The notes: a model not told the origin generated them from the sequence alone. Counted from the first letter of the stretch, positions 8,221 through 16,976 are shown. The stretch: 64,000 nucleotides of DNA from JAZDIU01 sp043804635 (GCA_043804635.1 JAZDIU010000079.1:10548-74547), one strand, 5' to 3'. Translations and numbers: made by a program.

Positions 8221-8796
8221 ATGAATGTAGAAAAGGCTCTCTACTTTAAAGATAGCCAGGAATGGCGTAAATGGCTGGAGGAAAACTCCGGCCGCTCTCA
8301 GGAAGTATGGCTGGTACATTACAAAAAGAATAGCGGCAAGACTTCTGTCAGTCTCAGCGATGCCGTCGACGAAGCTTTATGTTTCGGCTGGATTGTTGGT
8401 AAATTGAAGAGCATCGACGAAGAAAAGTATATCTTAAGATATTCTCCCCGGAAACCCAATAGCGTTTGGTCTAATATCAATAAAGTAAAAGCCGAAAACC
8501 TGATTGCTTCCGGCCGGATGACCCCCGCTGGCTTAGCCCGGATTGAAGAGGCAAAGCAAAACAGTTTATGGGACGGCGCCTATACCAACAAAAAGAGGGA
8601 CGAAATTCCCGCCGACCTGCTGAGCACACTGGCGAAACACCCCGTCGCTATGAAAAACTTTGAGAATTTCGCCAACACTTACCGGAATATGTATATCGGC
8701 TGGGTTACCGGTGCTAAAACCGCCGAAACCCGGCAGAAACGGATTATCGAAGTTGTCCGGCGGACATCTTTAAATAAAAAACCGGGGATAGATTAA
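8221..8796 (+). CDS. YdeI/OmpD-associated family protein
   Basis: 191 residues. N-terminal motif SQEWRKWLEENSGRSQEVWLV, then DEALCFGWIVGKLKSIDEE, YSPRKPNSVWS, GRMTPAGLARIEEAK and a C-terminal conserved helix set ending with TGAKTAETRQKRI. These are hallmarks of the YdeI/OmpD-associated family, loosely linked to bacteriocin or peptide resistance elsewhere. A TATAAT at 8204-8209 is only 11 nt from the ATG and no Shine-Dalgarno sequence is present, so it may be translated from a leaderless mRNA. Confidence 0.85.
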   Translation: MNVEKALYFKDSQEWRKWLEENSGRSQEVWLVHYKKNSGKTSVSLSDAVDEALCFGWIVGKLKSIDEEKYILRYSPRKPNSVWSNINKVKAENLIASGRMTPAGLARIEEAKQNSLWDGAYTNKKRDEIPADLLSTLAKHPVAMKNFENFANTYRNMYIGWVTGAKTAETRQKRIIEVVRRTSLNKKPGID

Positions 8797-8820
8797 GGAA
8801 CAGCCTCTTTCCGTTATTAC

Positions 8821-8970
8821 CGGGAGAGTCTAAGAGAGGGGCTCCGCCCCTCTCTTCTAATATCTAGTTCCCCTCTCCGCAGACGGAGATGGGAACAGGG
8901 AGTGAGGTTACCACTATTTTTCAAAAAGCGACAAAACTTCATTGACAATATAGAACATAAGTGCTATTAT
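8821..8970. repeat. Dispersed intergenic repeat, copy B, with outward promoter
   Basis: Hairpin AAGAGAGGGGC/GCCCCTCTCTT (8832-8856), hairpin GTTCCC...GGGAAC (8867-8896), then a 68-nt block (8903-8970) that matches the reverse complement of 36663-36729 with few differences. Copy A at 5816-5955 shares the left half. The block ends with TTGACA-17-TATTAT. The rest of this 459-nt gap (to 9255) holds a direct repeat and AT-rich sequence with no gene. Confidence 0.7.
8942..8970 (+). promoter_or_regulatory. Promoter carried by repeat copy B
   Basis: TTGACA (8942-8947), 17-bp spacer, TATTAT (8965-8970). All hexamer bases and the spacing are kept in the inverted copy C at 36663-36691. Here it points into 8971-9250, where no plus-strand gene is seen. 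Confidence 0.5.
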
Positions 8971-9062
8971 CAGGAAGAGTTAGAGGAATGATTAAAAATA
9001 TGGCTTTGTCATGGGATATTAGGAAATTGGATGCAACCATTAAATAAATACTCGAAAAGATT

Positions 9063-9130
9063 AAACGAGTATATTTCAAGCCCTGAACAAGCCAAAACGA
9101 GCCCAAACAAGTATGTTTCAAGCCCTAAAC
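9063..9130. repeat. Pair of 26-bp direct repeats, 42-bp period
   Basis: 9063-9088 and 9105-9130 agree at all but a few positions; the shared core is TTTCAAGCCCT. A 16-nt spacer separates them, and both AACGAG flanks are partly repeated. Only two units, so not a CRISPR. Function not evident. Confidence 0.5.
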
Positions 9131-9255
9131 GAGTCAGGCTAAATAAATTTTTCTAGCTTGCCTCGTCCACTCAAAAAAGGACTTGCAAAAACGAAACGAA
9201 TATAGTCGGTCTTATTGAAGCTTATTGAATATTTGTAGTATTGGTAGTATTTCCC

Positions 9256-10146
9256 CTACCTCGGCAAATCTATCTTATAGTTCTTGAGCGTGTCTTTAAT
9301 CATGGCGGCGGTCTTCTCATCAGGTTCGTAGAGGGGCGGGCGCGGTTTGCCCACATAGAAGCCCACTTGGTTCAAAGCATACTTGACCGGTATGGGATTG
9401 GAGACCACGAAGAGAGCATTAACCAAAGGCAAAAGGTGGCGGTGAATTTTAGCTGCTTCATCCACCTTACCGCTGACGAAGCTGTATATCATCTCGCTGA
9501 TTTGCCGTCCGACCAGGTGAGAGGCGACGCTGATTACCCCGTATCCGCCGATAGCTAACATTGGCAGGGTATCGCTATCATTACCGCTCCAGACGAGGAA
9601 TCCCTTTCTGGAATTGCTGATTATCTTTGAAATCTGCTCTAGATTGCCGCTCGCTTCCTTGATGCCGACGATATTCTTTATCTGGCTGAGCTTGATAACA
9701 GTCTCAGCCGCGAGGTTAGTCACCGTGCGCGAAGGCACATTATAAAGGATGCAGGGCAGGCTGGTGCTTTCGGCAATCGCCTTGAAATGCTGGTATAAGC
9801 CATCCTGAGTCGGCTTATTATAATAAGGCACCACCAGTAAACAGCCATCGACACCGATTTTTTCAGCTTCCTTGGTAGCTTCTATAGCTTCGGCAGTGCT
9901 GTTGCTGCCGGTGCCGGCAATCACCGAGCCGCGGTCGCCTACAGCCGCTTTTATCTCTTTAAATAACCTTAATTCCTCAGTCCTGATAAGGGTAGGCGAT
10001 TCGCCGGTTGTCCCCACTACCACCACACCCTCGCTCCCCGAATTTATCAGTGCCAGTGCCAGCTTCTTAGCTTGATCATAGTCGACTGCCCCTTTTTCAT
10101 TAAAGGGCGTAACCATCGCTGTAATCAGTCTGCCCAGTTTTTTCAT
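9256..10146 (-). CDS. dapA: 4-hydroxy-tetrahydrodipicolinate synthase
   Basis: Condenses pyruvate with aspartate semialdehyde in lysine/diaminopimelate synthesis. 296 residues, standard length. The TIM-barrel family motifs are intact: VVGTTGESPTL, YNVPSRTVTNL with the catalytic Tyr and the substrate-binding Arg, and the Schiff-base lysine in GIKEASGNLEQ. Last gene of dapB-asd-dapA; its ATG overlaps the stop of asd by 4 nt. Confidence 0.96.
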   Translation of the reverse strand: MKKLGRLITAMVTPFNEKGAVDYDQAKKLALALINSGSEGVVVVGTTGESPTLIRTEELRLFKEIKAAVGDRGSVIAGTGSNSTAEAIEATKEAEKIGVDGCLLVVPYYNKPTQDGLYQHFKAIAESTSLPCILYNVPSRTVTNLAAETVIKLSQIKNIVGIKEASGNLEQISKIISNSRKGFLVWSGNDSDTLPMLAIGGYGVISVASHLVGRQISEMIYSFVSGKVDEAAKIHRHLLPLVNALFVVSNPIPVKYALNQVGFYVGKPRPPLYEPDEKTAAMIKDTLKNYKIDLPR

Positions 10147-11174
10147 CTCTCTCCTCCCTGGCGTATCATACCTCGTTTAATTATCTCTTCGGCAATCTGG
10201 ACGGCATTTAAAGCCGCTCCCTTTCGCATATTATCGGCAACGACCCACATTGCCAGACCGTTGGGATGGGAAACATCCTGGCGTATCCGCCCCACAAAGA
10301 CCTCGTCTGTCCCGGCCGCCGACCACGGTTGAGGATAAAGACTGATGGTGGGGTCGTCCAGAACTTTAATTCCCGGAGCTTGGACCAAGATACGCCGGGC
10401 TTCATCCGGGAACATCGGTTTGGAGAATTCTATGTGAATTGCCTGCCCGTGCCCGATAAATACCGGCACCCGGACGCAGGTCGCCGAAATAGCCATCGCA
10501 TCGGCGTGCATTATCTTTTTGGTCTCTTCCACCATCCGCCACTCTTCCCGGGTATAGCCGTTATCTAGAAAGACATCTATCTCCGGCAACACATTAAAAG
10601 CTATCTGATGGGGATAGACGTGGGGGATGGTATTTTGTCCGTCCATAACCTGCTTCAATTGTGTGGTCAATTCTTCCAACGCTGCATTGCCGGTAGCTGA
10701 GATGGATTGATACGTTGCCACCGTCAGGCGTTTGATGGGATTGACCCTATGCAAAGGCTGAAGAGCGACCGTCAACTGGATAACCGAGCCATTAGGGTTG
10801 GTGATAATTCCAGTGTGTCCCTTAATATCTTCAGCATTGACTTCCGGGACTACCATCGGCACATTCGGCATCAGACTAAAGGCGATAGTATTGTCGATTA
10901 CTATCGCACCAGATTGGACTGTGAGCGGCGCCAGGTAGCGACTCACTTCAGTTCCGGCCAAGAAGAAAGCGATATCGATTCCTTTGAAGGACACCGGGGA
11001 GACTTCTTTTACCTCGATTTCCCGGTGCGAGACAAACATCTTCCTTCCCGATAAACGGTCCGATGCATAAAGACTCGCCGACTCTAATGGGAAATTGCGC
11101 TGTTCTAGAATTTTGATTAGCTCACGCCCGACGAGCCCGGTGGCACCGATAATCGCCACACGATACCCTCTCAT
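10143..11174 (-). CDS. asd: Aspartate-semialdehyde dehydrogenase, catalytic Cys replaced by Gly
   Basis: 343 residues, by family the NADPH-dependent reduction of aspartyl phosphate to the semialdehyde. The N-terminal Rossmann motif VAIIGATGLVGRELIKIL, RVPVFIGHGQA and the C-terminal GTDEVFVGRIRQD and WVVADNMRKGAA are well kept. The active-site segment, normally NPNCST with the thioester-forming Cys, reads NPNGSV: residue 129 is Gly, codon GGC at 10790-10788, one base from TGC. As written the protein should be unable to perform the usual reaction. The frame is otherwise intact and sits tightly between dapB and dapA, so either a sequencing error, a recent mutation, or an unusual function. Confidence 0.93.
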   Translation of the reverse strand: MRGYRVAIIGATGLVGRELIKILEQRNFPLESASLYASDRLSGRKMFVSHREIEVKEVSPVSFKGIDIAFFLAGTEVSRYLAPLTVQSGAIVIDNTIAFSLMPNVPMVVPEVNAEDIKGHTGIITNPNGSVIQLTVALQPLHRVNPIKRLTVATYQSISATGNAALEELTTQLKQVMDGQNTIPHVYPHQIAFNVLPEIDVFLDNGYTREEWRMVEETKKIMHADAMAISATCVRVPVFIGHGQAIHIEFSKPMFPDEARRILVQAPGIKVLDDPTISLYPQPWSAAGTDEVFVGRIRQDVSHPNGLAMWVVADNMRKGAALNAVQIAEEIIKRGMIRQGGER

Positions 11175-11981
11175 TTACACCTCCGATAGACCGAGTAATT
11201 TGTCCAGTCCGAAGATAAATGTCGGGTTTTTAACCACTTCCTTGATAGCTATTATAACGCCGGGCATAAAACACTCCCGGCTGATGGTATCGTGCCTGAT
11301 ACTGAGTGTCTGCCCCAGTGCGCCAAAAATTATCTCCTGGTGAGCGAGCAGACCGGGTAACCGCACGCTATGAACATTAATCCCTTCGACCTGCTCCCCG
11401 CGGCTGGCAAATTGTCCCTGCTCCTTAGGTCGCAAGAAGGGTTTACCGCGAGCTTTAGCCATCGCCTTTGCAGTGGCTAAAGCTGTCCCCGAAGGTGCGT
11501 CCAGTTTAAGATGATGATGCAGTTCGATAATTTCGGCATAGTCGAGATATTTGGCAGCAATCTTTGCCAGGTGGGTCATTATTACCGCCCCTAGAGCAAA
11601 ATTAGGAGCAATGACTATACCGACCTTGTTCGTTTTTGCCAGTTGCTCAAGTTCTTTAAGCTCATCGGCGGATAACCCGGTAGTACCGATTACCATATTG
11701 ACGCCCTGTTTAGCTGCCAGGCGGGCGGCGGGTATGGTAACGCGGGCGGTAGTAAAATCTACCAGGACATCCGGCTTGGAAGCACTAATGATGTGGTTTA
11801 AATCGGAAGAAAATGGGATACTGCCTGAGCCATCGGGTAAAGGCAGGGAATCTTGCGTGACCTTAACTTCTACGGCGCCCACCGGTTTCATTCCGGGTTC
11901 CCGGCAGAGGGTGTTGACAACCTCACGCCCCACTCTACCCAGAGCGCCGTTAACAACTACTTTTACCGGTTTATCCGCCAT
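11175..11981 (-). CDS. dapB: 4-hydroxy-tetrahydrodipicolinate reductase
   Basis: NAD(P)H-dependent reduction of the DapA product. 268 residues. Nucleotide-binding motif VVVNGALGRVGREVV near the N-terminus, DFTTARV, IGTTGLS, and the catalytic/substrate segment ELHHHLKLDAPSGTA intact. First gene of dapB-asd-dapA; asd begins at the base after its stop. A GGGGGGTAAAT ribosome site precedes the ATG. Confidence 0.95.
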   Translation of the reverse strand: MADKPVKVVVNGALGRVGREVVNTLCREPGMKPVGAVEVKVTQDSLPLPDGSGSIPFSSDLNHIISASKPDVLVDFTTARVTIPAARLAAKQGVNMVIGTTGLSADELKELEQLAKTNKVGIVIAPNFALGAVIMTHLAKIAAKYLDYAEIIELHHHLKLDAPSGTALATAKAMAKARGKPFLRPKEQGQFASRGEQVEGINVHSVRLPGLLAHQEIIFGALGQTLSIRHDTISRECFMPGVIIAIKEVVKNPTFIFGLDKLLGLSEV

Positions 11982-12076
11982 ATTTACCCCCCTGATTCGC
12001 CTTAATAATTTCGGTTTACGGTGCTCTTTAATTCCCTTCGATGGGGGTAAATAATACCATAGGGCGTCGCCCTATT

Positions 12077-14251
12077 TCAATACTCTCGTCTGGGCCGCAG
12101 GGGGCGGGGTGATGCCGGGCGGGGACGGGGATTTCTCCGGTCCGGAGGTCGACTCGCAGGAGCCTGGCCGGGTTTTTCGAAAACAGCTTTTCGTGATAGT
12201 GCTATTTTGCCATCTTCGTTGCGAATGACGATAGCGGTAACTTCGTCGCCTATTTTAACTTCGTCTTCGATGTTTTCTACCCGGTGGTCGGCAAGTTCGC
12301 TGATATGAATCATACCCTCTTTACCGGGGAGAATTTCCACAAAAGCGCCGAACGGCATCAGGCGGGTTACCTTACCTGTATAGATGGTACCGATTTCTAT
12401 TTCTGCGGTCAGTCTTTTGATGATATCCATCGCTTTACGGGCAGCTTCTTCATTGGAGGAGCCGACAGTTACCGTCCCATCGTCTTTAATATCGATGGTG
12501 ACTTTAGTTTCATCGGTAATCGAGCGGATGGTCTTGCCTCCGGGACCGATGACCGTTCCGATTTTACTCGGATTAATATTCAGTTTATACATCTGAGGAG
12601 CATAACGGCTGAGTTCAGGGCGGCTCGAACTAATCGCCTGATTCATCTTTTCCAGAATGAGCATTCGAGCTTCCTTAGCTTGTGCCAGAGCTTTATCGAC
12701 TATCTCCAGGCTGATTCCCTTGAGCTTGGTATCCATCTGGACGGCGGTTATACCTTCCGTGGTGCCGGCAACCTTGTAGTCCATATCTCCATAGTTGTCT
12801 TCGATACCCTCGATATCGGTCAAGACCGCATAGTTTTCTTTGTCATCGGTAACTAAACCGAGAGCTATCCCAGCAACTGCTTTCTTTACGGGTATTCCGG
12901 CATCCATCAAAGACAGACTACTGGCACAAACGCTCGCCATAGACGTACTGCCGCTGGAGCTGAGCACTTCGGAAACGAGGCGTATGGTGTAAGGAAAATC
13001 GCTCTCTTTGGGAATAATCGGTTCGAGTGCTCTTTCGGCAAGGGCGCCGTGCCCGATTTCTCGGCGGCCTACTGTGCCCATCCGCTTTACTTCACCGGTA
13101 GAGAACGGAGGGAAGTTATAGTGGTGCATAAAGCGCTTGGTCTCTTCGATGCCCAATCCATCGAGTTGCTGTTGCATACTGGGCGAGCCGAGTGTAGTGA
13201 TGGTCAACACCTGTGTCTGGCCACGGGTAAACAGGGCGGAACCGTGGGTACGCGGCAAAAGTCCGACTTCAGCCGATATGGGTCTAATCTCCGCAATGCC
13301 ACGCCCACTGATGCGCCTTCCCTTATTAAGGATGCTACCCCTTATTTGCTCTCTTATCTTGTTATCGAATACCTTGCGTATATCCTTTTCTTCGAACGAG
13401 GCCGACAGATTAGCCAGAAGCTCTTTCTCGAGTTCAGACAGTGCCTGGTCGCGCTTGGCTTTTTCGGAATGGAACAGGGCTTGGTCCAGCTTACCATTGA
13501 CGATAGCCGATACGGCTGAAATTAATTCAGAGTTAATTTCAGTGACAGATATTTCTGTTTTAGGACGACCGCAAGCCTGCTGGAGCTGCTCCTGAAGTTT
13601 GATAATGTTCTGATTAGCCTCGTGGGCGAACTTAATAGCCTGGCTGATATGATCCTCCGAAGCTTCTTTAGCTCCGGCTTCTATCATTACTATCTTGTTT
13701 TTAGTGCTGGCAACAACCAAGTCAAACAGACTATCCTTAATTTGAGCTAATGTTGGGTTCAACACGAACTGACCGTTAATATGCCCCACGCGGACAGCAC
13801 TTACCGGACCGGCAAACGGCAACTCCGAAATGGATAAGACAACCGAGCCACCGATAACGGCGAGAATATCCGGGTCGTTTTCCAGGTCGGCGGAAAGGAC
13901 GGTAATGACAAGTTGAATGTTACGCCGCCAGCCTTTGGAGATAAGAGGTCGTAGAGTACGGTCGGTAAGACGGCTGGCAAGAGTGGCTTCCTGACTCGGT
14001 CTTCCTTCCCTTCTAATAAAGCCGCCGGGGATTTTACCGGCAGCGTATAACCTTTCCTCGTAGTCGACCGTCAGCGGAACCATTTCTTCGCCGTCTTCTC
14101 TGGGTTCTGGGCTTAGACAGACGGTCACCAGAACTACGGCGTCTCCATAGCGGACGGTTACAGAGCCGCTAGCTTGTTCGGCTAGCTTGCCTGTTTCAAT
14201 AACGAGTTTTCTACCACCAATCTCACACTCGAAAGCCTGACATTTTGGCAA
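12077..14251 (-). CDS. pnp: Polyribonucleotide nucleotidyltransferase (PNPase)
   Basis: 3'-5' phosphorolytic exoribonuclease of RNA decay. 724 residues with the full order: RNase PH-like core 1 (1-235), helical linker, RNase PH-like core 2 (about 320-550), KH domain (INPSKIGTVIGPGGKTIRSIT) and S1 domain (IYTGKVTRLMPFGAFVEILPGKEGMIHISEL), ending in a Pro/Arg-rich tail. It follows rpsO with a 25-nt gap, the conserved rpsO-pnp pairing. The start is TTG at 14251, 7 nt after GGGAGGT. Confidence 0.96.
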   Translation of the reverse strand: MPKCQAFECEIGGRKLVIETGKLAEQASGSVTVRYGDAVVLVTVCLSPEPREDGEEMVPLTVDYEERLYAAGKIPGGFIRREGRPSQEATLASRLTDRTLRPLISKGWRRNIQLVITVLSADLENDPDILAVIGGSVVLSISELPFAGPVSAVRVGHINGQFVLNPTLAQIKDSLFDLVVASTKNKIVMIEAGAKEASEDHISQAIKFAHEANQNIIKLQEQLQQACGRPKTEISVTEINSELISAVSAIVNGKLDQALFHSEKAKRDQALSELEKELLANLSASFEEKDIRKVFDNKIREQIRGSILNKGRRISGRGIAEIRPISAEVGLLPRTHGSALFTRGQTQVLTITTLGSPSMQQQLDGLGIEETKRFMHHYNFPPFSTGEVKRMGTVGRREIGHGALAERALEPIIPKESDFPYTIRLVSEVLSSSGSTSMASVCASSLSLMDAGIPVKKAVAGIALGLVTDDKENYAVLTDIEGIEDNYGDMDYKVAGTTEGITAVQMDTKLKGISLEIVDKALAQAKEARMLILEKMNQAISSSRPELSRYAPQMYKLNINPSKIGTVIGPGGKTIRSITDETKVTIDIKDDGTVTVGSSNEEAARKAMDIIKRLTAEIEIGTIYTGKVTRLMPFGAFVEILPGKEGMIHISELADHRVENIEDEVKIGDEVTAIVIRNEDGKIALSRKAVFEKPGQAPASRPPDRRNPRPRPASPRPLRPRREY

Positions 14252-14276
14252 AGGGCTACCTCCCGTTGTTTAGGGT

Positions 14277-14540
14277 TTATTTGCGTAATCCGAGCCGGCC
14301 GATTAAACTGTGATAACGTTCGGGGTCTTCCCGGCTGAGATAAGACAGCAATCTGCCTCTTTGCCCAACGAGCTTGAGTAGACTGCGCTGCGAATGAAAG
14401 TCGTGCCGGTTAGCCGCCATATGTGTGGTCAATTCGTTGATTCTATCGGTGAGCAGGGCTACCTGCACCTCAGTCGAGCCGGTGTCTCCCTTGCGGGCGG
14501 CGAATTTTTCTATTGTCTCTGTTTTTTTAGCTTTGTCCAA
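14277..14540 (-). CDS. rpsO: 30S ribosomal protein S15
   Basis: Binds 16S rRNA in the central domain and helps form bridge B4. 87 residues, near the usual 89. Family motifs present: GDTGSTEVQVALLTDRI, HDFHSQRSLLKLVGQRGRLL, LSYL and YHSLIGRLGLRK. It is followed by pnp on the same strand. Confidence 0.97.
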   Translation of the reverse strand: MDKAKKTETIEKFAARKGDTGSTEVQVALLTDRINELTTHMAANRHDFHSQRSLLKLVGQRGRLLSYLSREDPERYHSLIGRLGLRK

Positions 14541-14649
14541 ATTACACTCCTCGTTCAGTATAACCTAAGTAGGGAAATTATAGCAAACTCTTAATGGCGC
14601 TGTAAATGTAGGTTCAGTCATATTTGGTTTTGTGTTATACTGAAACAAG

Positions 14650-14722
14650 GCCAGCGTAGCTCAGTTGGTAGAGCAGCGCTTTCGTAAAGCGCGGGTCGGG
14701 GGTTCGAGTCCTCTCGCTGGCT
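14650..14722 (+). tRNA. tRNA-Thr (anticodon CGU)
   Basis: 73 nt without encoded CCA. Acceptor stem GCCAGCG/CGCTGGC, D-arm TAGCTCAGTTGGTAGAGCA, anticodon arm GCGCT-TTCGTAA-AGCGC giving anticodon CGT, T-arm with GGTTCGAGTCC. The anticodon reads ACG (Thr). A TATACT lies about 10 nt upstream (in TGTTATACTG). Confidence 0.93.
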
Positions 14723-14746
14723 CTCTTACTTTTTAAAAGTCCTAAA

Positions 14747-14777
14747 AAGAAAGCGATGGTTTTACCATCGCTTTCTT
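14747..14777. terminator. Bidirectional intrinsic terminator
   Basis: Perfect 13-bp stem AAGAAAGCGATGG/CCATCGCTTTCTT with loop TTTTA. T-rich flanks on both strands. It separates the tRNA (plus) from the lipoprotein gene (minus) and would serve both. Confidence 0.75.
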
Positions 14778-14799
14778 ACTTTCGCGTCCAGCCGATTTG

Positions 14800-15633
14800 C
14801 TATTTCTTGTAGTAGACATCGATAGAGAGGGCTTCGTCCGCTTGACCCTCTACAGTGACGACTGTGCAGATTATATTACTATTGGTATCGAATAGGGAGT
14901 CTAGCTGGTTAATGGGACAGGCTTTACCTTCGAGCGTGATTTCCGTGTCCGGAGTAATCTCGAAAGTCTTCGTATCACCACCCACCGATGTAATAGTTAC
15001 GCTCCCTGGAGTGACAGCAGTTATTTTTCCACGCTCCACCGTGCCTGGACCCGGTTCACCGGAATAACCTTTGGGAGGAGTGAACTCAATCGACACAGCC
15101 ACGTTTGGATCAGTTTCACTGACGACCACGGTGCAAGTTGCGTCCCCTGCAGCGGCCAGAGCTTCGGCTTCGGCGAGGGTACATACCCTGCCACCTATTG
15201 TTAATTCTGTTTGTGGGGTAACGGTATAAGTTTCGTCAACGCCACTAGCGGTAGTAATAGTTATGCTTTTGGGTCCGATTGATTCGACTGTGCCCGTTTC
15301 AGTTGGCGGGCTTTCAGCAACATCAATGATGGTAGCCTGACTGCCCTCAGAGATGATAACGCATTCTAGCTGAACGTCCGGGTCGACAGCAGCCGCCAAT
15401 TCTTCTAAAGTGCACGCTCTACCCTCAAGCAGGATTTGTGTCTGTGGAGTAACCTTTATGGTCTGGGTCTTACCACTCTCGGTGGTGATGGTTATTGTAT
15501 CTTTGGCAGTATCGACGGATTCGACCCAGCCGCGATCTGAGGTCGCTGGCGTGGTTGGCGCTGAAGTGCAGCTTGATGTCAGCATTACCACCCCTAACAA
15601 GAACGCCATTACCAGATAAGCTAAGTTCTTCAC
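14800..15633 (-). CDS. Lipoprotein with three tandem beta-rich repeats
   Basis: 277 residues. Lipoprotein signal peptide with lipobox LTSSC (Cys22), then three repeats of about 80 residues, each following V-x-SI/T-x(3-6)-SITITT-x-G-x(3-4)-T-x-x-VTPQTE/ITLEGRACTL-x(15-20)-CTVVV. Each repeat carries two Cys, one in the xACTL turn and one in the closing strand, which may form a disulfide outside the membrane. The pattern resembles DUF5666-type small beta-barrel repeats. Role unknown; probably a surface or cell-wall protein. The next gene upstream on this strand is also a lipoprotein. Confidence 0.8.
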   Translation of the reverse strand: MKNLAYLVMAFLLGVVMLTSSCTSAPTTPATSDRGWVESVDTAKDTITITTESGKTQTIKVTPQTQILLEGRACTLEELAAAVDPDVQLECVIISEGSQATIIDVAESPPTETGTVESIGPKSITITTASGVDETYTVTPQTELTIGGRVCTLAEAEALAAAGDATCTVVVSETDPNVAVSIEFTPPKGYSGEPGPGTVERGKITAVTPGSVTITSVGGDTKTFEITPDTEITLEGKACPINQLDSLFDTNSNIICTVVTVEGQADEALSIDVYYKK

Positions 15634-15731
15634 GTTTCCCTCCTTAATTTATTAGTGATTATCCTACAAGTTATTAAGTATAGAAGTCATAAAATAATTA
15701 AGGAAAAAATAACAAATTTATTACATTTGGA

Positions 15732-16865
15732 TTATGGAAATAAGCTATTCAAGCTTATTTCCATCTCCGACTTGCTGGCAAATTCACCGACCATCTTTTC
15801 CCGAATAATGCCGTTTTTATCAATCAGAAAATTTGTCGGCGTGGCTGTAATGTCATACTGCTTTCTGACCTGTCCATCGACATCCAATAGGACCGGGAAG
15901 GAGTAGTTATTGGCATTCATAAAATTAGTTAAATTAAGAGCGGTTTCATTGTTACCGACGCCAATCAAATCAACGGTAAGGACTACCAAACCCTTTTCCC
16001 GCCAAGTATCGTATGCTTCCTGTATCAGAGGCCTTTCCGCCCGGCAATGGGGACACCAGGTGACCCAGAAATTGAGTAATATCGGTTTGCCCCGAAAGCT
16101 GCTTAGAGAAACCGTTTCGCCCGCCAGGTTTTTTAGCTGAAAATCGGGCGCCGAATCACCTACATTAATACCTGTAGTAGCATTTGAGGAGATAGGGGTA
16201 TGAGCACCGACCAAAGTGTCAAGTGCCTTAAGAGCACTATCGTAATCCGGAGGATTGGTAATTTCTTTGACATATTCTAAATATTTGATAGTATCGTCTT
16301 TGCCGACAATGAAAATAGCCCGGGTATCCAAACGATACTCTTTGATAAGGACGCCATAAGCTATACCGAAAGAAGCGTCACGGTAATCGGAGAGGACATT
16401 TGACTGGCTGATATTCCGGGCGCCACAATACCGTGCTTGAGCAAAAGGCAGGTCCATACTTACCGTGTAGAAGACGACATCTTTATACTGGTTTGCCTCC
16501 TGCTCGAATTTTTGCGTCTGAAGGTCGCAGACGGGCGTATCCAGAGAAGGCACGACACTGATGAACCTGACTTTGTTCGGGCTATCCGATAGTTTTACCT
16601 CTTTAGCTTCAGGCATCGAATCGACCAGTTCAACAGGGGCTACTAGCTTGAAGTCCGGAGCTTTTTGCCCGACTTTAAGCTCGGGACCCACCAGAGTTAC
16701 CGCTTTTCCCTTGAGAGTCACTGCACCTTGCCTCTCGATTACCTGATTGGTATTAGTACTAGAAACACAAGAAGTCATAAGAGAAATGAGCAGGGTGGCG
16801 ACTATTACTATTACGGCATTCCTATTGGCTAAAGCTCTTTGCGGAATTGAAATAAACTTATGCAT
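15732..16865 (-). CDS. Lipoprotein fusing thiol peroxidase (Tpx) and TlpA-like thioredoxin
   Basis: 377 residues. The signal sequence ends in a lipobox-like LISLMTSC. Residues about 60-215 form a Tpx-type peroxiredoxin with the peroxidatic Cys in SLDTPVCDLQT and the second Cys in ARYCGARN. Residues about 230-377 form a TlpA/ResA-like thioredoxin domain with active site WCPHC and the cis-Pro segment ITATPTNFLID. A peroxidase and its possible reductant in one extracytoplasmic polypeptide suggests a self-contained peroxide-scavenging unit outside the membrane. Domain calls are secure; the coupling is inferred. Confidence 0.88.
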   Translation of the reverse strand: MHKFISIPQRALANRNAVIVIVATLLISLMTSCVSSTNTNQVIERQGAVTLKGKAVTLVGPELKVGQKAPDFKLVAPVELVDSMPEAKEVKLSDSPNKVRFISVVPSLDTPVCDLQTQKFEQEANQYKDVVFYTVSMDLPFAQARYCGARNISQSNVLSDYRDASFGIAYGVLIKEYRLDTRAIFIVGKDDTIKYLEYVKEITNPPDYDSALKALDTLVGAHTPISSNATTGINVGDSAPDFQLKNLAGETVSLSSFRGKPILLNFWVTWCPHCRAERPLIQEAYDTWREKGLVVLTVDLIGVGNNETALNLTNFMNANNYSFPVLLDVDGQVRKQYDITATPTNFLIDKNGIIREKMVGEFASKSEMEISLNSLFP

Positions 16866-16920
16866 ATTATCTATCTTACAGGCTAACGTGTGAAAAAGTT
16901 ATAAAGTAAAGAGGAAAAAG

Positions 16921-16936
16921 GTTACAAAATCGTAAC
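16921..16936. promoter_or_regulatory. Candidate operator GTTAC-N6-GTAAC
   Basis: Inverted repeat 16921-16925/16932-16936 in the divergent gap between the Tpx-TlpA gene and the Nudix gene. It could bind a dimeric regulator. Short, so weak evidence. Confidence 0.3.
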
Positions 16937-16976
16937 ATTTTGGAAAACTTTAGCTTCCGAAACTCAGAGAACGTGC

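Noticed and set aside
8152..8319. N-terminal extension of the PH-like membrane protein to 8319
   Set aside because: Would overlap the YdeI-like gene by about 100 nt; a good ribosome site at ATG 8151 fits better.
9063..9130. CRISPR-like array
   Set aside because: Only two repeat units, spacer 16 nt, no cas genes and no further units.
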